The notes under the pieces were generated by a model that saw only the letters and a program-made list of their open reading frames with translations, was not told the DNA's origin and did not search any database. Positions 8,662 to 17,358 of a stretch of DNA of 64,000 nucleotides are shown piece after piece. The stretch comes from Microlunatus speluncae (lineage in GTDB: Bacteria; Actinomycetota; Actinomycetes; Propionibacteriales; Propionibacteriaceae). Numbering within the stretch: the stretch's first letter is position 1; each line of letters opens with the position of its first letter. The translations under genes and the position numbers were made by a program. The DNA is taken from NCBI RefSeq assembly GCF_009299835.1, contig NZ_VKCZ01000008.1, positions 124,001-188,000 of the forward strand. Direction: 5' to 3'.

Positions 8662-9147
8662 TCAGGCCAAGCGCTCGGCCACCGGCTGAGGCACGAACGG
8701 GGTGACGTCACCGCCGTGCCCGGCGATCTCCCGGACCAGGCTGGAGGAGACGAAGGACCACTCCGGAGCCGACGGCACCAGGATCGTGTCGATGCCCTTC
8801 AGCCGCCGGTTCATCTGGGCCATCGGGAACTCGTAGGTGGAGTCGGCGGCGGTCCGGACCCCCTTGACGATCGTCCCGATCTCCCTGTCCACACACAGAT
8901 CCACCAGCAGACCGGTGAACTCGATCGCCGCGACGTTGGGCAGTTCGCGACAGGATTCGGTGATCAACTGCACCCGCTCGGCGCCGGTGAACCGGCCCCG
9001 CTTGTCCGGGTTGATGCCGACCGCGACCAGCACCTCGTCGAACAGCCCGGCGGCCCGGGTGATCACGTCCAGATGGCCGAGCGTGATCGGATCGTAGGAA
9101 CCCGGGCAGACCGCGCGCCGGACGGCTGGCTTCTGGACTTGATCCAC
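8662..9147 (-). CDS. coaD: Phosphopantetheine adenylyltransferase
   Basis: This 161-residue nucleotidyltransferase makes dephospho-CoA from 4'-phosphopantetheine and ATP, the penultimate step of CoA synthesis. GSYDPITLGHLD (residues 16-27) contains the TxGH ATP-binding motif, and EWSFVSSSLVRE near residue 129 is the ISSTxxR-type motif. The length is standard. rsmD lies 4 bp upstream, a very common rsmD-coaD pairing, so the two are probably one transcript. Confidence 0.97.
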   Translation of the reverse strand: MDQVQKPAVRRAVCPGSYDPITLGHLDVITRAAGLFDEVLVAVGINPDKRGRFTGAERVQLITESCRELPNVAAIEFTGLLVDLCVDREIGTIVKGVRTAADSTYEFPMAQMNRRLKGIDTILVPSAPEWSFVSSSLVREIAGHGGDVTPFVPQPVAERLA

Positions 9148-9151
9148 GGGC

Positions 9152-9739
9152 TCACGCTACCGGCCGGCGCAGGTAGGCCAGCACCGTCTCCCCGTAGCGG
9201 CGCACGTCCACCTCGGTGAACGGCTCGGCACCGGCCGGGTCGGCCGACCGGCGAGACCGCTCGAGCACGATCAGCCCGTCGGCGGCGACCCAGCCGTGCC
9301 GGACCAGGTCGGCGACGACGGCGTCGAGGGCGGCCCCGTCGAGGTCGTACGGCGGGTCGGCGAAGACGAGGTCGTACGGCTGCGGGGCCGGCTGCCGTAC
9401 CAACTGCTCGACCTTGGCTGCGCGGATGGTCGCGGTCGCACCGAGGGTGTCGATGTTGGCCCGGACGACCGTGCGCGCGGTCCGCTGGTCGGCCTCGACC
9501 AGCAGCACCGGCTCGGCCCCGCGGGACGCCGCCTCGAGGCCGACGGCGCCGGAGCCGGCGTAGAGATCGAGGAAGCTCAGCCCGGCCAGCGATACGTCGG
9601 CGCTGCCGCTGCCCCCGGCCCACGAGGCGAGAGACGCGAACAGGGCCTCCCGGACCCGGTCCGTGGTCGGCCGGGTCTGGTCGCCCGCCGGCAGCTTGAG
9701 CCTCCGGCCGCCGTACCGCCCCGCGACGATCCGGCTCAC
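9152..9739 (-). CDS. rsmD: 16S rRNA (guanine966-N2)-methyltransferase
   Basis: A 195-residue SAM-dependent methyltransferase. It begins SRIVAGRYGGRRLKLP with TRPTTDRVREALF, typical of RsmD; FLDLYAGSGAVGLEAASRGA is SAM motif I and LVFADPPY is the catalytic DPPY motif. It modifies G966 in the small-subunit rRNA. The open frame extends upstream inside recG, but the GTG at 9737-9739, overlapping the recG stop (GTGA), gives the normal length. The operon order is recG, rsmD, coaD. Confidence 0.95.
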   Translation of the reverse strand: MSRIVAGRYGGRRLKLPAGDQTRPTTDRVREALFASLASWAGGSGSADVSLAGLSFLDLYAGSGAVGLEAASRGAEPVLLVEADQRTARTVVRANIDTLGATATIRAAKVEQLVRQPAPQPYDLVFADPPYDLDGAALDAVVADLVRHGWVAADGLIVLERSRRSADPAGAEPFTEVDVRRYGETVLAYLRRPVA

Positions 9740-12003
9740 GTGCGCTCCAGCCAGTCGCCGGCGGCCCGGTGCTCGACCTGGGCGACGATGTCGGACAGGC
9801 CGGGGTTCGTCAGCTCGGGATCCTTGGCCAGCTCGCGTTCGGCCAGCTGCCGCGCCCGCTCGATCAGGCTCCCGTCGTCCAGCACCCGGAGCAGCCGCAG
9901 GCTCGACTTGGACCCGGACTGACTGGCGCCGAGCACGTCTCCCTCGCGGCGCTGCTCGAGGTCGGCCTGGGCCAGCTCGAAACCGTCCCGGGTCTCCGAC
10001 ACCACCTCCAGCCGGTCCCGGGCCAGCGAGTCCTCCGGAGTACGGGTCAGCAGCAGGCACACCCCGGGGTGTTCGCCCCGGCCGATCCGGCCGCGCAGCT
10101 GGTGCAGTTGGGAGATGCCGAACCGGTCGGCGTCGCAGATCACCATGACCGAGGCGTTCGGCACGTCCACGCCGACCTCGATCACCGTGGTCGACACCAG
10201 CACATCCAGATCACCGGCCGCGAAGTCGCGCATCGTGCCGTCCTTGACGTCGGCCGGCTGCTGGCCGTGCAGCAGCCCGACCCGCAGGTCGCGCAATGGG
10301 CCGGCGGTCAGCTCGGCGTACAGGTCCTCGGCGGCGATCGCCGGTTCGGCGTCCTCCGGGGTCGGCAGGTCCTCACCGGAGCGGACCGCGTCCTTCTTGG
10401 CCTTGCCCGAGCCGGGGGTCTCACCGTAGATCCGGGCGCAGACGATGAAGGCCTGCCGACCGACCTTGGCCTCCTCGACCACCCGTTGCCAGGCCCGGTC
10501 GACCCAGGCCGGGCGGGCCCGGGCGTCGACGACCACGGTGGATACGTCGGCCCGGCCGGCCGGCACCTCGGTCAGGGTGGAGACCTCGAGATCGCCGAAG
10601 ACGGTCATCGCCACCGTGCGCGGGATCGGGGTGGCGGTGAGCACCAGGACGTGCGGTCGCAGCTCGGCCTTGGCGGTCAGCGCCGCCCGCTGCTCGACGC
10701 CGAACCGGTGCTGCTCGTCGATCACCACCAGCCCGAGGTCGGCGAACTGGATCCGTTCGCCGAGCAGGGCATGGGTGCCGATCACGATGCCGGCCTCCCC
10801 CGAGGCGGCGCGCAGCATCGCGTCCCGCTTCTGGGCCGCGGTCATCGAGCCGGTGATCAACGCGACGTCGGTGCCGCCGGACGCGCCGGCCAGCAGGCCG
10901 CCGCCGTGACCGAGGTCGCCGAGCAGCTTGGTGATCGTCTGATAGTGCTGCCCCGCCAGCACCTCGGTCGGAGCCAGCAGTGCCGCCTGGCCGCCGGCGT
11001 CGATCACCGCCAGCATCGCCCGCAGCGCGACCACCGTCTTGCCCGAGCCGACCTCGCCCTGCAGCAGCCGCTGCATCGGGTACGGCTGCGCCAGTTCGCC
11101 CATGATCACGTCCGAGACGTCGGTCTGGCCATGCGTCAGCTGGTACGGCAGCCGCTCGTCGAACGCGTCCAGGATGCCGCCGTCACGCCGCGGCCGTGGC
11201 GTGGCGCCGTGCGACCGGGCGTCGGCCCGCCGCCGGGCCATGGTCAGTTGCAGCGAGAACGCCTCGTCGAACCGGAGCCGGCGGAAGCCGATCGCGGCGT
11301 CGGCCTTGGTCTCCGGTCGGTGCACCGCGTGGAACGCCTCCAACAGGCCGATCACTCCGGCCTCCAGCCGCAGCTTCTTCGGCAGCGGATCCTCCAGGCC
11401 GGCGAGGAAGTCGAGCACGGTGCCGATCGTCGCGGCGATGGTCCAGGTGCGTAGCTTGCCGGCCTGCGGATAGAGGCCGACCAGCCGGGTCCCGGTCACC
11501 TTGGCCAGGTCCTCGTTGCGCCGGGCGCCGGCGATCACGGCGCCGGACTCGTCGATGATCACGAAGTCGGGATGGGCCAGCTGCAGCGACCGGTTGAATT
11601 CGCGCACCTTGCCGGCGAAGATCCCCCGCGCCCCCGGCTGCAGCACCTGCTGCCAGTGTTTGATCAAGTGCGGCTTGCCGAAGAAGGCGAGCTTGAGCCG
11701 GCCCTTGCGATCGGTGATCGTCGCCTCCAGCCGCGGCTTGCGCGCCGATCCGTAGCCGCCGCCGTCGTCGAGGTTGTACGCCTTGGTATCCAGGACCTCG
11801 GCGACCACCGCCACCTCCTCGCCCTCGGTCAGGGCACCGAGATCGCTCAGCTCGGTCCCGTCCATGTAGCGGCGCGGCAGGTGCATCATCAGATCGCCGA
11901 CGGTGCTGATCTTGAGCGGCTCGAACGGCGTCGTCTTGCCGATCACCGTGGACAGTTTGGTTTCCAGCTGGGCGAAGGTCGTGGTCCGCCATTCAGTGAT
12001 CAT
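9736..12003 (-). CDS. recG: ATP-dependent DNA helicase RecG
   Basis: A 755-residue superfamily-2 helicase that remodels stalled forks and Holliday junctions. The N-terminal wedge/OB part has LMMHLPRRYMDGTEL. Walker A is GEVGSGKT near residue 320, the DExH box is VVIDEQHRFGVEQR, motif III is LTATPIPRT, and motif VI is QLRGRIGRGEHPGVC. The longer open frame is an artefact in an adjacent reading frame; ATG 12001-12003 overlaps the upstream stop (ATGA). It is translationally coupled to the DAK-domain gene, as in other actinobacteria. Confidence 0.97.
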   Translation of the reverse strand: MITEWRTTTFAQLETKLSTVIGKTTPFEPLKISTVGDLMMHLPRRYMDGTELSDLGALTEGEEVAVVAEVLDTKAYNLDDGGGYGSARKPRLEATITDRKGRLKLAFFGKPHLIKHWQQVLQPGARGIFAGKVREFNRSLQLAHPDFVIIDESGAVIAGARRNEDLAKVTGTRLVGLYPQAGKLRTWTIAATIGTVLDFLAGLEDPLPKKLRLEAGVIGLLEAFHAVHRPETKADAAIGFRRLRFDEAFSLQLTMARRRADARSHGATPRPRRDGGILDAFDERLPYQLTHGQTDVSDVIMGELAQPYPMQRLLQGEVGSGKTVVALRAMLAVIDAGGQAALLAPTEVLAGQHYQTITKLLGDLGHGGGLLAGASGGTDVALITGSMTAAQKRDAMLRAASGEAGIVIGTHALLGERIQFADLGLVVIDEQHRFGVEQRAALTAKAELRPHVLVLTATPIPRTVAMTVFGDLEVSTLTEVPAGRADVSTVVVDARARPAWVDRAWQRVVEEAKVGRQAFIVCARIYGETPGSGKAKKDAVRSGEDLPTPEDAEPAIAAEDLYAELTAGPLRDLRVGLLHGQQPADVKDGTMRDFAAGDLDVLVSTTVIEVGVDVPNASVMVICDADRFGISQLHQLRGRIGRGEHPGVCLLLTRTPEDSLARDRLEVVSETRDGFELAQADLEQRREGDVLGASQSGSKSSLRLLRVLDDGSLIERARQLAERELAKDPELTNPGLSDIVAQVEHRAAGDWLERT

Positions 12004-13508
12004 GATTCGACCCCGATCAGGAGAGTGCTTCCGGCGGCGCCGGAGGAGAGCAGTTCGAGCTCGGCCCGGGGGTGCGCGGCGGCGACCCGGCGACCGAGCT
12101 CGGCGGCGTCGTCGACGGCCGCCGGGCCGGTGATGATGGTGATCAACTCCGGCTCGGCACCGGCCAGCCGGTCGACCAGCCGCCACCCGTCGTCGACTCC
12201 TGCGGCGACCCCGGTCCGGACCCGGCCGGCGGCGGCCCGCATCGCGGTCGCCGCGACCGCGAGCTCGGCGGTCGGCTCGTGGACGGCGAGCGCGCACAGG
12301 GCCTGCACCGGGTCGTCGGCCGGCACCGGCTCCACCCGGCGGCCCGAGCCGGCGCAGGCCGCCGTCGCCGTCTCGGCGGCCGCCGCGGCCGAGGGCGGCA
12401 GGACCATGATCACGTCCGGACCGGACCGGGCCAGGGCGACCGCCAGCCGGGTCGTCAAGGAGCTGTCATCCGGGGGCGGCAGCGGCCGGCCGCCGTGGCC
12501 GCGGACCAGCTCCTCGTACCCGGGGTCGTCGATGATCACCAGCGGTTGCCGGGCGCCGGGGTCGGGTCCGGGGTCCGCGCCGAGCGGGGTGACCCGGAGC
12601 CCGCTCACCGTGCCGACGGCCAGCCCGGGGGCGAGCGCCAGCGTCGGCCGGGACAGGTGCGCATGAACCTGTGCCGTCGCCGTGCTGCTCGGCGTCCGGG
12701 CGGTCACCACGACAACGCTATCGGCCACGGCGGACAGTCGCTCCCGGAGCCGGTCCAGCGTGGTCAGGTCCGCGCCCTCGAGCAGGTACATCACCTCGTA
12801 CTGAGGCTCCCCCGCCGGTTCCGGGGCGGCCGACGGAGTCGCCGGGCCGGTCACCCGGGAGGCCTGCACGGGCCGCGCCGAGGCGCCGCCGAGCACCTGG
12901 ACCAGGGCCCGGAGCAGCAGCAGGTAGGCCAGGCCGCCCGCGTCGACCACCCCGGCGTCGCGCAACGGCCGCAGCTGTTCGGTGGTCCGTTCGAGGGCCT
13001 CGGCGGCGGCTCGCTCGGCCGCCACGGCGACCGCCAGCCCGTCGTCCGGGGTCAGCTCGGCGGCCGGGCCGGCGGCCTCGGCGGCCGCGTCGGCGACGGA
13101 CAGCACCGTGCCCCGGACCGGATCGGCGACGGCCGCCGTGGCCGCCGCCGCCGCGGCCCGCAAGGTCGCGGCGAGCCAAGTGCCGCACGATTCGGTCGCG
13201 GTGACCGGCAGCCGGTCGATCGCGATCGCCACCATCTGGCCGATCACGGCACCGGAGTTTCCGTGCGCCGAGACCACCGCCGCCCGGCTCAGCCCGGGCC
13301 GGCCGCCGGCCGCGGCGTCGACGATCCCGGTCAGCGTCTGGGTGACGTTGGTGCCCGTATCGGCGTCCGGTGCCGGGAACACGTTGATCGCGTCGATGGC
13401 CGCCGCGGAGGCGGCCACCACGTCCCGGGCGCAGCGGAGCCAGCCGGTCAGCGCGGTGAGCGCCGGGTCCGGCAGACTGGGCCGCGACGGAAGGGACACG
13501 GCCAACAC
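12000..13508 (-). CDS. DAK2/DhaL-domain kinase (FakA-like)
   Basis: A roughly 502-residue member of the YloV/FakA family. The N-terminal DhaL domain includes AIDAINVFPAPDADTGTNV (Asp48 and Asp50 bind ATP-Mg) and VVSAHGNSGAVIGQM. Most homologues have PDGDTGTN, so the Gly-to-Ala change here is mildly unusual. The family phosphorylates fatty acids bound to FakB/DegV partners; no partner is present here. The C-terminal half resembles the DegV-like accessory domain. GTG 13508 and GTG 13499 are both possible starts. The gene is divergent from rpmB and coupled to recG, the usual actinobacterial context. Confidence 0.85.
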   Translation of the reverse strand: MLAVSLPSRPSLPDPALTALTGWLRCARDVVAASAAAIDAINVFPAPDADTGTNVTQTLTGIVDAAAGGRPGLSRAAVVSAHGNSGAVIGQMVAIAIDRLPVTATESCGTWLAATLRAAAAAATAAVADPVRGTVLSVADAAAEAAGPAAELTPDDGLAVAVAAERAAAEALERTTEQLRPLRDAGVVDAGGLAYLLLLRALVQVLGGASARPVQASRVTGPATPSAAPEPAGEPQYEVMYLLEGADLTTLDRLRERLSAVADSVVVVTARTPSSTATAQVHAHLSRPTLALAPGLAVGTVSGLRVTPLGADPGPDPGARQPLVIIDDPGYEELVRGHGGRPLPPPDDSSLTTRLAVALARSGPDVIMVLPPSAAAAAETATAACAGSGRRVEPVPADDPVQALCALAVHEPTAELAVAATAMRAAAGRVRTGVAAGVDDGWRLVDRLAGAEPELITIITGPAAVDDAAELGRRVAAAHPRAELELLSSGAAGSTLLIGVES

Positions 13509-13585
13509 TGTATTGAGCCGATGCCCGCCGGACCGTGCCTCCACGCAGGCAGTTGGCCGATTCGCCCTCCCGCGAAGCCATCGGG

Positions 13586-13591
13586 TACGAT
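13586..13591 (+). promoter_or_regulatory. Candidate -10 element for rpmB
   Basis: TACGAT at 13586-13591 resembles an actinobacterial -10 hexamer and would give an rpmB leader of about 60 nt. No convincing -35 is seen at the right distance, so the call is weak. Confidence 0.3.
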
Positions 13592-13657
13592 TCACCGGTT
13601 GCCCCGAGCGGGCGCACCGTGACTTGTAACCCGTAAACCGTGTGTGGGAGAACTCCA

Positions 13658-13843
13658 GTGGCTGCCGTATGTGACATCTGCGCCAAGCGCCCCGGCTTCG
13701 GTAACAACGTGCCCTGGTCGAAGAAGAAGACCAAGCGGCGTTGGAACCCGAACATCCAGCGCGTGCGGGCGACCGGCCCCAGCGGCCCCAAGCGCGTCAA
13801 CGTCTGCACCTCCTGCCTCAAGGCGGGCAAGGTCGGCCGCTGA
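13658..13843 (+). CDS. rpmB: Large-subunit ribosomal protein L28 (zinc-binding form)
   Basis: A 61-residue L28: AAVCDICAKRPGFGNNV followed by KRRWNPNIQRVR and VCTSCLKAGKV. The two CxxC pairs make this the zinc-binding form. The GTG at 13658 is chosen because the protein must begin at VAAVCDIC; the upstream ATG adds residues not found in L28. It is transcribed divergently from the DAK-recG operon and ends in a strong terminator. Confidence 0.95.
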   Translation: MAAVCDICAKRPGFGNNVPWSKKKTKRRWNPNIQRVRATGPSGPKRVNVCTSCLKAGKVGR

Positions 13844-13870
13844 CGCCGTCGCTTCAGCGCACCAGCTCGA

Positions 13871-13896
13871 GGCCCGTCCCTCCGGACGGGCCTTTT
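13871..13896 (+). terminator. Intrinsic terminator of rpmB
   Basis: A perfect 9-bp GGCCCGTCC/GGACGGGCC stem with a 4-nt loop is followed directly by TTTT. It lies 28 bp after the rpmB stop and before the convergent TSUP-family gene. Confidence 0.9.
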
Positions 13897-13916
13897 GCAT
13901 GCCCCGGCCCCCTGGG

Positions 13917-14702
13917 TCACAGCCGGAGCAGCAGCCAGCCGGCGGTGATCATCGCGGCGATCGCGATCACCGGGATCAGCCGGCCGGGCGGCAGCCGGTC
14001 CTGCCAGCGCGCGCCCAGCGGGACGCCGATCAGCTGAGCACCGGTGATCACGATCAGCACCACCGGGTCGAGCCGGACCGATCCCACCAGGGCCAGGGCG
14101 CCCAGGGCGACGCCGAAGACCGAGTTCAGCAGCGCAGCGCCGACCACCGGAGTCACCTCCAGCCCGATCGCGATCAGCGCCGGCACCGTGATCAGCGGCC
14201 CACCCACCCCGGCCAGCACGGTCGCCAGTCCGCCGAACAGGCCGGCCGAGGCGGCCGTCGGAATGATCACCGCGGGCCGGATCACCGGAGCCTGACCGGT
14301 CGGCCGTGGATCGGGCGGCCGGTGCCGGGTCCGCCACTGCTGGGCCAGCAGCGCGATCCCGGACCCCAGCACGAGCAATGCCAGGATCGCCTGCAGCACC
14401 GTCGGTGAGGCGGTCCGGCTGATCAGCCGGCCCAGCAACAGCCCGGGCACCGTGCCCAGACACAGCAGCCCGGCCACCTGCCAGGACGGCCGATCGTCCT
14501 TGCGCCAATACAGCCAGGTGCCGATCACGCCCGGGACCACGAAGCTGATCAAGCCGTGCGCGACGGCCGTGGTCGAATCCATTCCGAGCACCGCGACCAA
14601 CAGCGCCGGCACCAGGAAGCCGCCGAGCCCGCTGATCCCGAGGCTGATCCCGATGCCGAGCACCAACACGGCGACCAAGATCAGCGGTGCGATCTCGGCC
14701 AT
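13917..14702 (-). CDS. TSUP-family (TauE/SafE-like) membrane permease
   Basis: A 261-residue integral membrane protein of the TSUP family, which exports sulfite, sulfonates or related organic anions. About eight hydrophobic helices are visible, and the two duplicated family motifs appear as ISGLGGFLVPALL near the N-terminus and LAGVGGPLITVPAL in the second half. ATG 14700-14702 gives the normal length; the longer frame only adds a charged tail. It converges on rpmB and starts 15 bp downstream of the rnj stop on the same strand, so read-through from rnj is possible. The substrate cannot be deduced. Confidence 0.85.
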   Translation of the reverse strand: MAEIAPLILVAVLVLGIGISLGISGLGGFLVPALLVAVLGMDSTTAVAHGLISFVVPGVIGTWLYWRKDDRPSWQVAGLLCLGTVPGLLLGRLISRTASPTVLQAILALLVLGSGIALLAQQWRTRHRPPDPRPTGQAPVIRPAVIIPTAASAGLFGGLATVLAGVGGPLITVPALIAIGLEVTPVVGAALLNSVFGVALGALALVGSVRLDPVVLIVITGAQLIGVPLGARWQDRLPPGRLIPVIAIAAMITAGWLLLRL

Positions 14703-14716
14703 CCGGTCGTTGTCGA

Positions 14717-16402
14717 TCAAGCCGGAATGATCACCGGGACGATCATCGGCCGGCGGCGGTGGGTGTCGCTGACCCACTTGCCCATCTGCCGCCGCATCAC
14801 CTGCTGCAACCGGTGCACGTCGTCGACGCCGTCCCGCAGGGCGTCCTCCAGCGAGTTCACGATCAGCGGCTTGACCTCCTCGAAGACGCTGTCGTCCTCG
14901 ACGAATCCACGGGCATGGATGTCGGGGCCGGAGACGATCTTCTGGGCGTGCACGTTGACCACGGCGATCACCGAGATGAAGCCTTCCTCGCCGAGGATCC
15001 GCCGGTCGGTCAGCGCGTCCTCGCTGATGTCACCGACGGTCGAGCCGTCGACGAAGATGTAGCCCGCGTCGACCTTGCCGACCACCCGTGCGACGCCGCT
15101 CCGAAGATCGATCACCGCGCCGTCCTCGGCGATGATCGTCCGCTCGGCCGGCACGCCGGTCGCGATGGCCAGGTCGCTGTTGGCGATCAGGTGCCGGATC
15201 TCGCCGTGCACCGGCATCACGTTCTTGGGCGTGAGGATGTTGTAGCAGTAGAGCAGCTCGCCGGCCGAGGCGTGACCGGACACGTGCACCATCGCGTTGC
15301 CGCGGTGCACCACCTGGGCACCGAGCCGGCTGAGCCCGTTGATCACCCGATAGACCGCGTTCTCGTTGCCCGGCACCACCGAGCTGGCCAGCACCACCGT
15401 GTCGCCGGCCTTCAGGCTGATCACCGGATGCTCCTTGTTGGCAATCCGGGCCAGCGCGGACAGCGGCTCGCCCTGCGAGCCGGTGGAGATCATCACCACC
15501 TGGTCCGGCTGGTAGTTGTCGATGTCACGCAGCTCGATCAGGGTGTTGTCGGGCACCTTGAGATAGCCGAGGTCGCGGGCGACGCCCATGTTGCGCAGCA
15601 TCGACCGGCCGACGTAGACGACCTTGCGGCCGTGCAGCACGGCCGCGTCCATCACCTGCTGCACCCGGTGCACGTGCGAGGCGAAGCAGGCGACGATGAT
15701 CCGCTGCCGGCTGGTGCTGAACACCCGCTGCAGGGCGGGATTGATGTCCTTCTCCGGCGTGGTGAAGCCGGGCACCTCGGCGTTGGTGGAGTCGATCATG
15801 AGGAGGTCGACCCCCTCCTCACCGAGCCGGGCGAACGCCCGCAGGTCGGTCAGCCGGTTGTCCAGCGGCAACTGGTCCATCTTGAAGTCACCGGTGTGCA
15901 GCACCAGCCCGGCCGGAGTCCGTACGGCGACCGCGAGCGCGTCCGGGATGGAGTGGTTGACCGCGATGAACTCGAGCTCGAACGAGCCGAACTGCACCCG
16001 GTTGTGCTCGCTCACCTCGCGCGGCTGAGCGCCGCGGATCCGGTGCTCCCTGATCTTCTCCTGGACCAGCGCCAGGGTCAGCTTGGAACCGATCAACGGG
16101 ATGTCGGCGCGCTGCTTCAGCAGGTACGGCACCGCGCCGATGTGATCTTCGTGGCCGTGGGTGAGCACCAGACCGACGATGTCGTCCAACCGGTTGGCGA
16201 TCGCGTCCAGGCCGGGCAAGATCAGATCGACGCCGGGATGATCGTCTTCGGGGAACAGGACGCCGCAGTCGATCAGTAACAGCTCGCCCTGATATTCGAG
16301 CACGGCCATGTTTCGGCCGACGTCGCCCAGCCCGCCGAGCGGGACCACCCGCAACGTCCCGGGCTTCAGCTTGGGCGGTGTTTGCAAACTTGAGGCTGCC
16401 AC
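14717..16402 (-). CDS. rnj: Ribonuclease J
   Basis: A 561-residue metallo-beta-lactamase/beta-CASP ribonuclease with 5'-3' exo- and endonuclease activity in mRNA turnover and rRNA maturation. The motif THGHEDH (residues 81-87) binds the two metals. LRVVPLGGLGDVGRNM and IDCGVLFPEDDHPGVDLILPG are typical of RNase J, and HVSGHASAGELLYCYNILTPKNVMPVHGE carries the beta-CASP residues. GTG 16400-16402 is preferred because KLKPGTLRVVPLGG then begins near residue 11, as in homologues. rnj near dapB is conserved in actinobacteria. Confidence 0.94.
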   Translation of the reverse strand: MAASSLQTPPKLKPGTLRVVPLGGLGDVGRNMAVLEYQGELLLIDCGVLFPEDDHPGVDLILPGLDAIANRLDDIVGLVLTHGHEDHIGAVPYLLKQRADIPLIGSKLTLALVQEKIREHRIRGAQPREVSEHNRVQFGSFELEFIAVNHSIPDALAVAVRTPAGLVLHTGDFKMDQLPLDNRLTDLRAFARLGEEGVDLLMIDSTNAEVPGFTTPEKDINPALQRVFSTSRQRIIVACFASHVHRVQQVMDAAVLHGRKVVYVGRSMLRNMGVARDLGYLKVPDNTLIELRDIDNYQPDQVVMISTGSQGEPLSALARIANKEHPVISLKAGDTVVLASSVVPGNENAVYRVINGLSRLGAQVVHRGNAMVHVSGHASAGELLYCYNILTPKNVMPVHGEIRHLIANSDLAIATGVPAERTIIAEDGAVIDLRSGVARVVGKVDAGYIFVDGSTVGDISEDALTDRRILGEEGFISVIAVVNVHAQKIVSGPDIHARGFVEDDSVFEEVKPLIVNSLEDALRDGVDDVHRLQQVMRRQMGKWVSDTHRRRPMIVPVIIPA

Positions 16403-16741
16403 AAGGACGAACGTTACAAGAGCTTGCTTTCCATTGCTCGTTGGGTCTCCGGCCCTAGCTCCGCAACCCGAGCCGCCTCGACCCCCGCAACCCACCCGCC
16501 ATCCGCAACCACCAATCGCGGGGCCTGCGGGGCCTCGGGCCCCGCAACAGATACACGAGTCCCCGGGAAGCCGCGAAGCGGCGAACAGGGGGGATGAACG
16601 AGTCCGCGGTTACCTGCTCGGGGGTTCAGGTAACCGCGGACTCGAGAAGGATCCTGCCAGGTTTGATCACAGCGCGTCAAGTGGCGGATCCGGGCAATTC
16701 TCAGGTGCCGATCATCAGACTTTTCCGGTGCCCGATCGGGG
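16403..16741. other. Non-coding gap upstream of rnj with short repeats and a long hairpin
   Basis: This 339-bp gap lies between rnj and the GNAT gene, and both are on the minus strand. It contains several CCGCAAC copies (about 16460-16555), a GGGGCC-rich stretch and an 18-bp inverted repeat (separate entry). Open frames here are short and have no recognisable domain or ribosome site. It must hold the rnj promoter, but I cannot identify the boxes. Confidence 0.6.
16599..16644. repeat. Perfect 18-bp inverted repeat
   Basis: The arms at 16599-16616 (CGAGTCCGCGGTTACCTG) and 16627-16644 are exactly complementary with a 10-nt loop. No T-run follows on either side, so it is not a classic terminator. 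It could end the GNAT transcript by a factor-dependent route, act as a protein-binding site, or be a mobile-type repeat. Confidence 0.85.
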
Positions 16742-17314
16742 TCATTCCGGGCCGATCTCGGTGTGCAACCGCACCTGCTTGATCCGGATCGAATCGTCCT
16801 CGGTGCCGATCTCCCGGTGTCCGCCGTCGGGCGCCCACCCAGCCTCGGTGAGGAACCGGCGGAAGTCGTCCTGGGTGGACATGATCCACAGCGTGGCCCG
16901 GGCGAAGCCGTCGGCTCGCAGGGTGTCGACGCAGGCGTTGAGCATCCGGGACCCGTGGCCCCGGCTGCGGCCGGCGGGGTCGATGCCGAACTCGTCGATC
17001 ATGCCGTCGCGGGCCTCGTCGGCGTCGGGGTCGTCGCTCGGCCGGGTGGCGGCGAAGCCGGTCAGCCGATCCGACTCGACCGCGACCAGGACCCGGAAGC
17101 GAGCCTGCGGCGGTCGGATGATCGCCGTTTGCCAGGCCTCGGTGGCCTGGTCCTGAGTGATCGAACCCAGCATCGCCTCGGCCTGCTCGGGCCCGAGTTG
17201 ATCAAGCCAGATCCGGCGCTGGATCTCGGCGATGGCCGGGGCTTCACCGGGCAGCGCCAGCCGTACCGAATCGGCGATCGGCTGGGTCGCGCCCGCCTCA
17301 GAATCGTTGCTCAC
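16742..17314 (-). CDS. GNAT-family N-acetyltransferase
   Basis: A 190-residue GCN5-related acetyltransferase. The acetyl-CoA loop is seen as GIDPAGRSRGHGSRMLNACVDTLRADG, corresponding to the R/Q-x-x-G-x-G/A motif, and the C-terminus WIMSTQDDFRRFLTEAGWAPDG is typical. The substrate is unknown. GTG 17312-17314 is chosen; a TAGCAT hexamer 8 nt upstream on its strand suggests a leaderless or nearly leaderless message. It is divergent from the phosphotransferase gene with only 44 bp between start codons. Confidence 0.8.
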   Translation of the reverse strand: MSNDSEAGATQPIADSVRLALPGEAPAIAEIQRRIWLDQLGPEQAEAMLGSITQDQATEAWQTAIIRPPQARFRVLVAVESDRLTGFAATRPSDDPDADEARDGMIDEFGIDPAGRSRGHGSRMLNACVDTLRADGFARATLWIMSTQDDFRRFLTEAGWAPDGGHREIGTEDDSIRIKQVRLHTEIGPE

Positions 17315-17358
17315 GGAGGCCGATGCTACCCACGCCGGTGCGCCGCTACAGTGACGCG

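Noticed and set aside
16414-16680. An 88-residue frame in the rnj upstream gap
   Set aside because: It overlaps the inverted repeat, lacks a ribosome site and matches no recognised domain.
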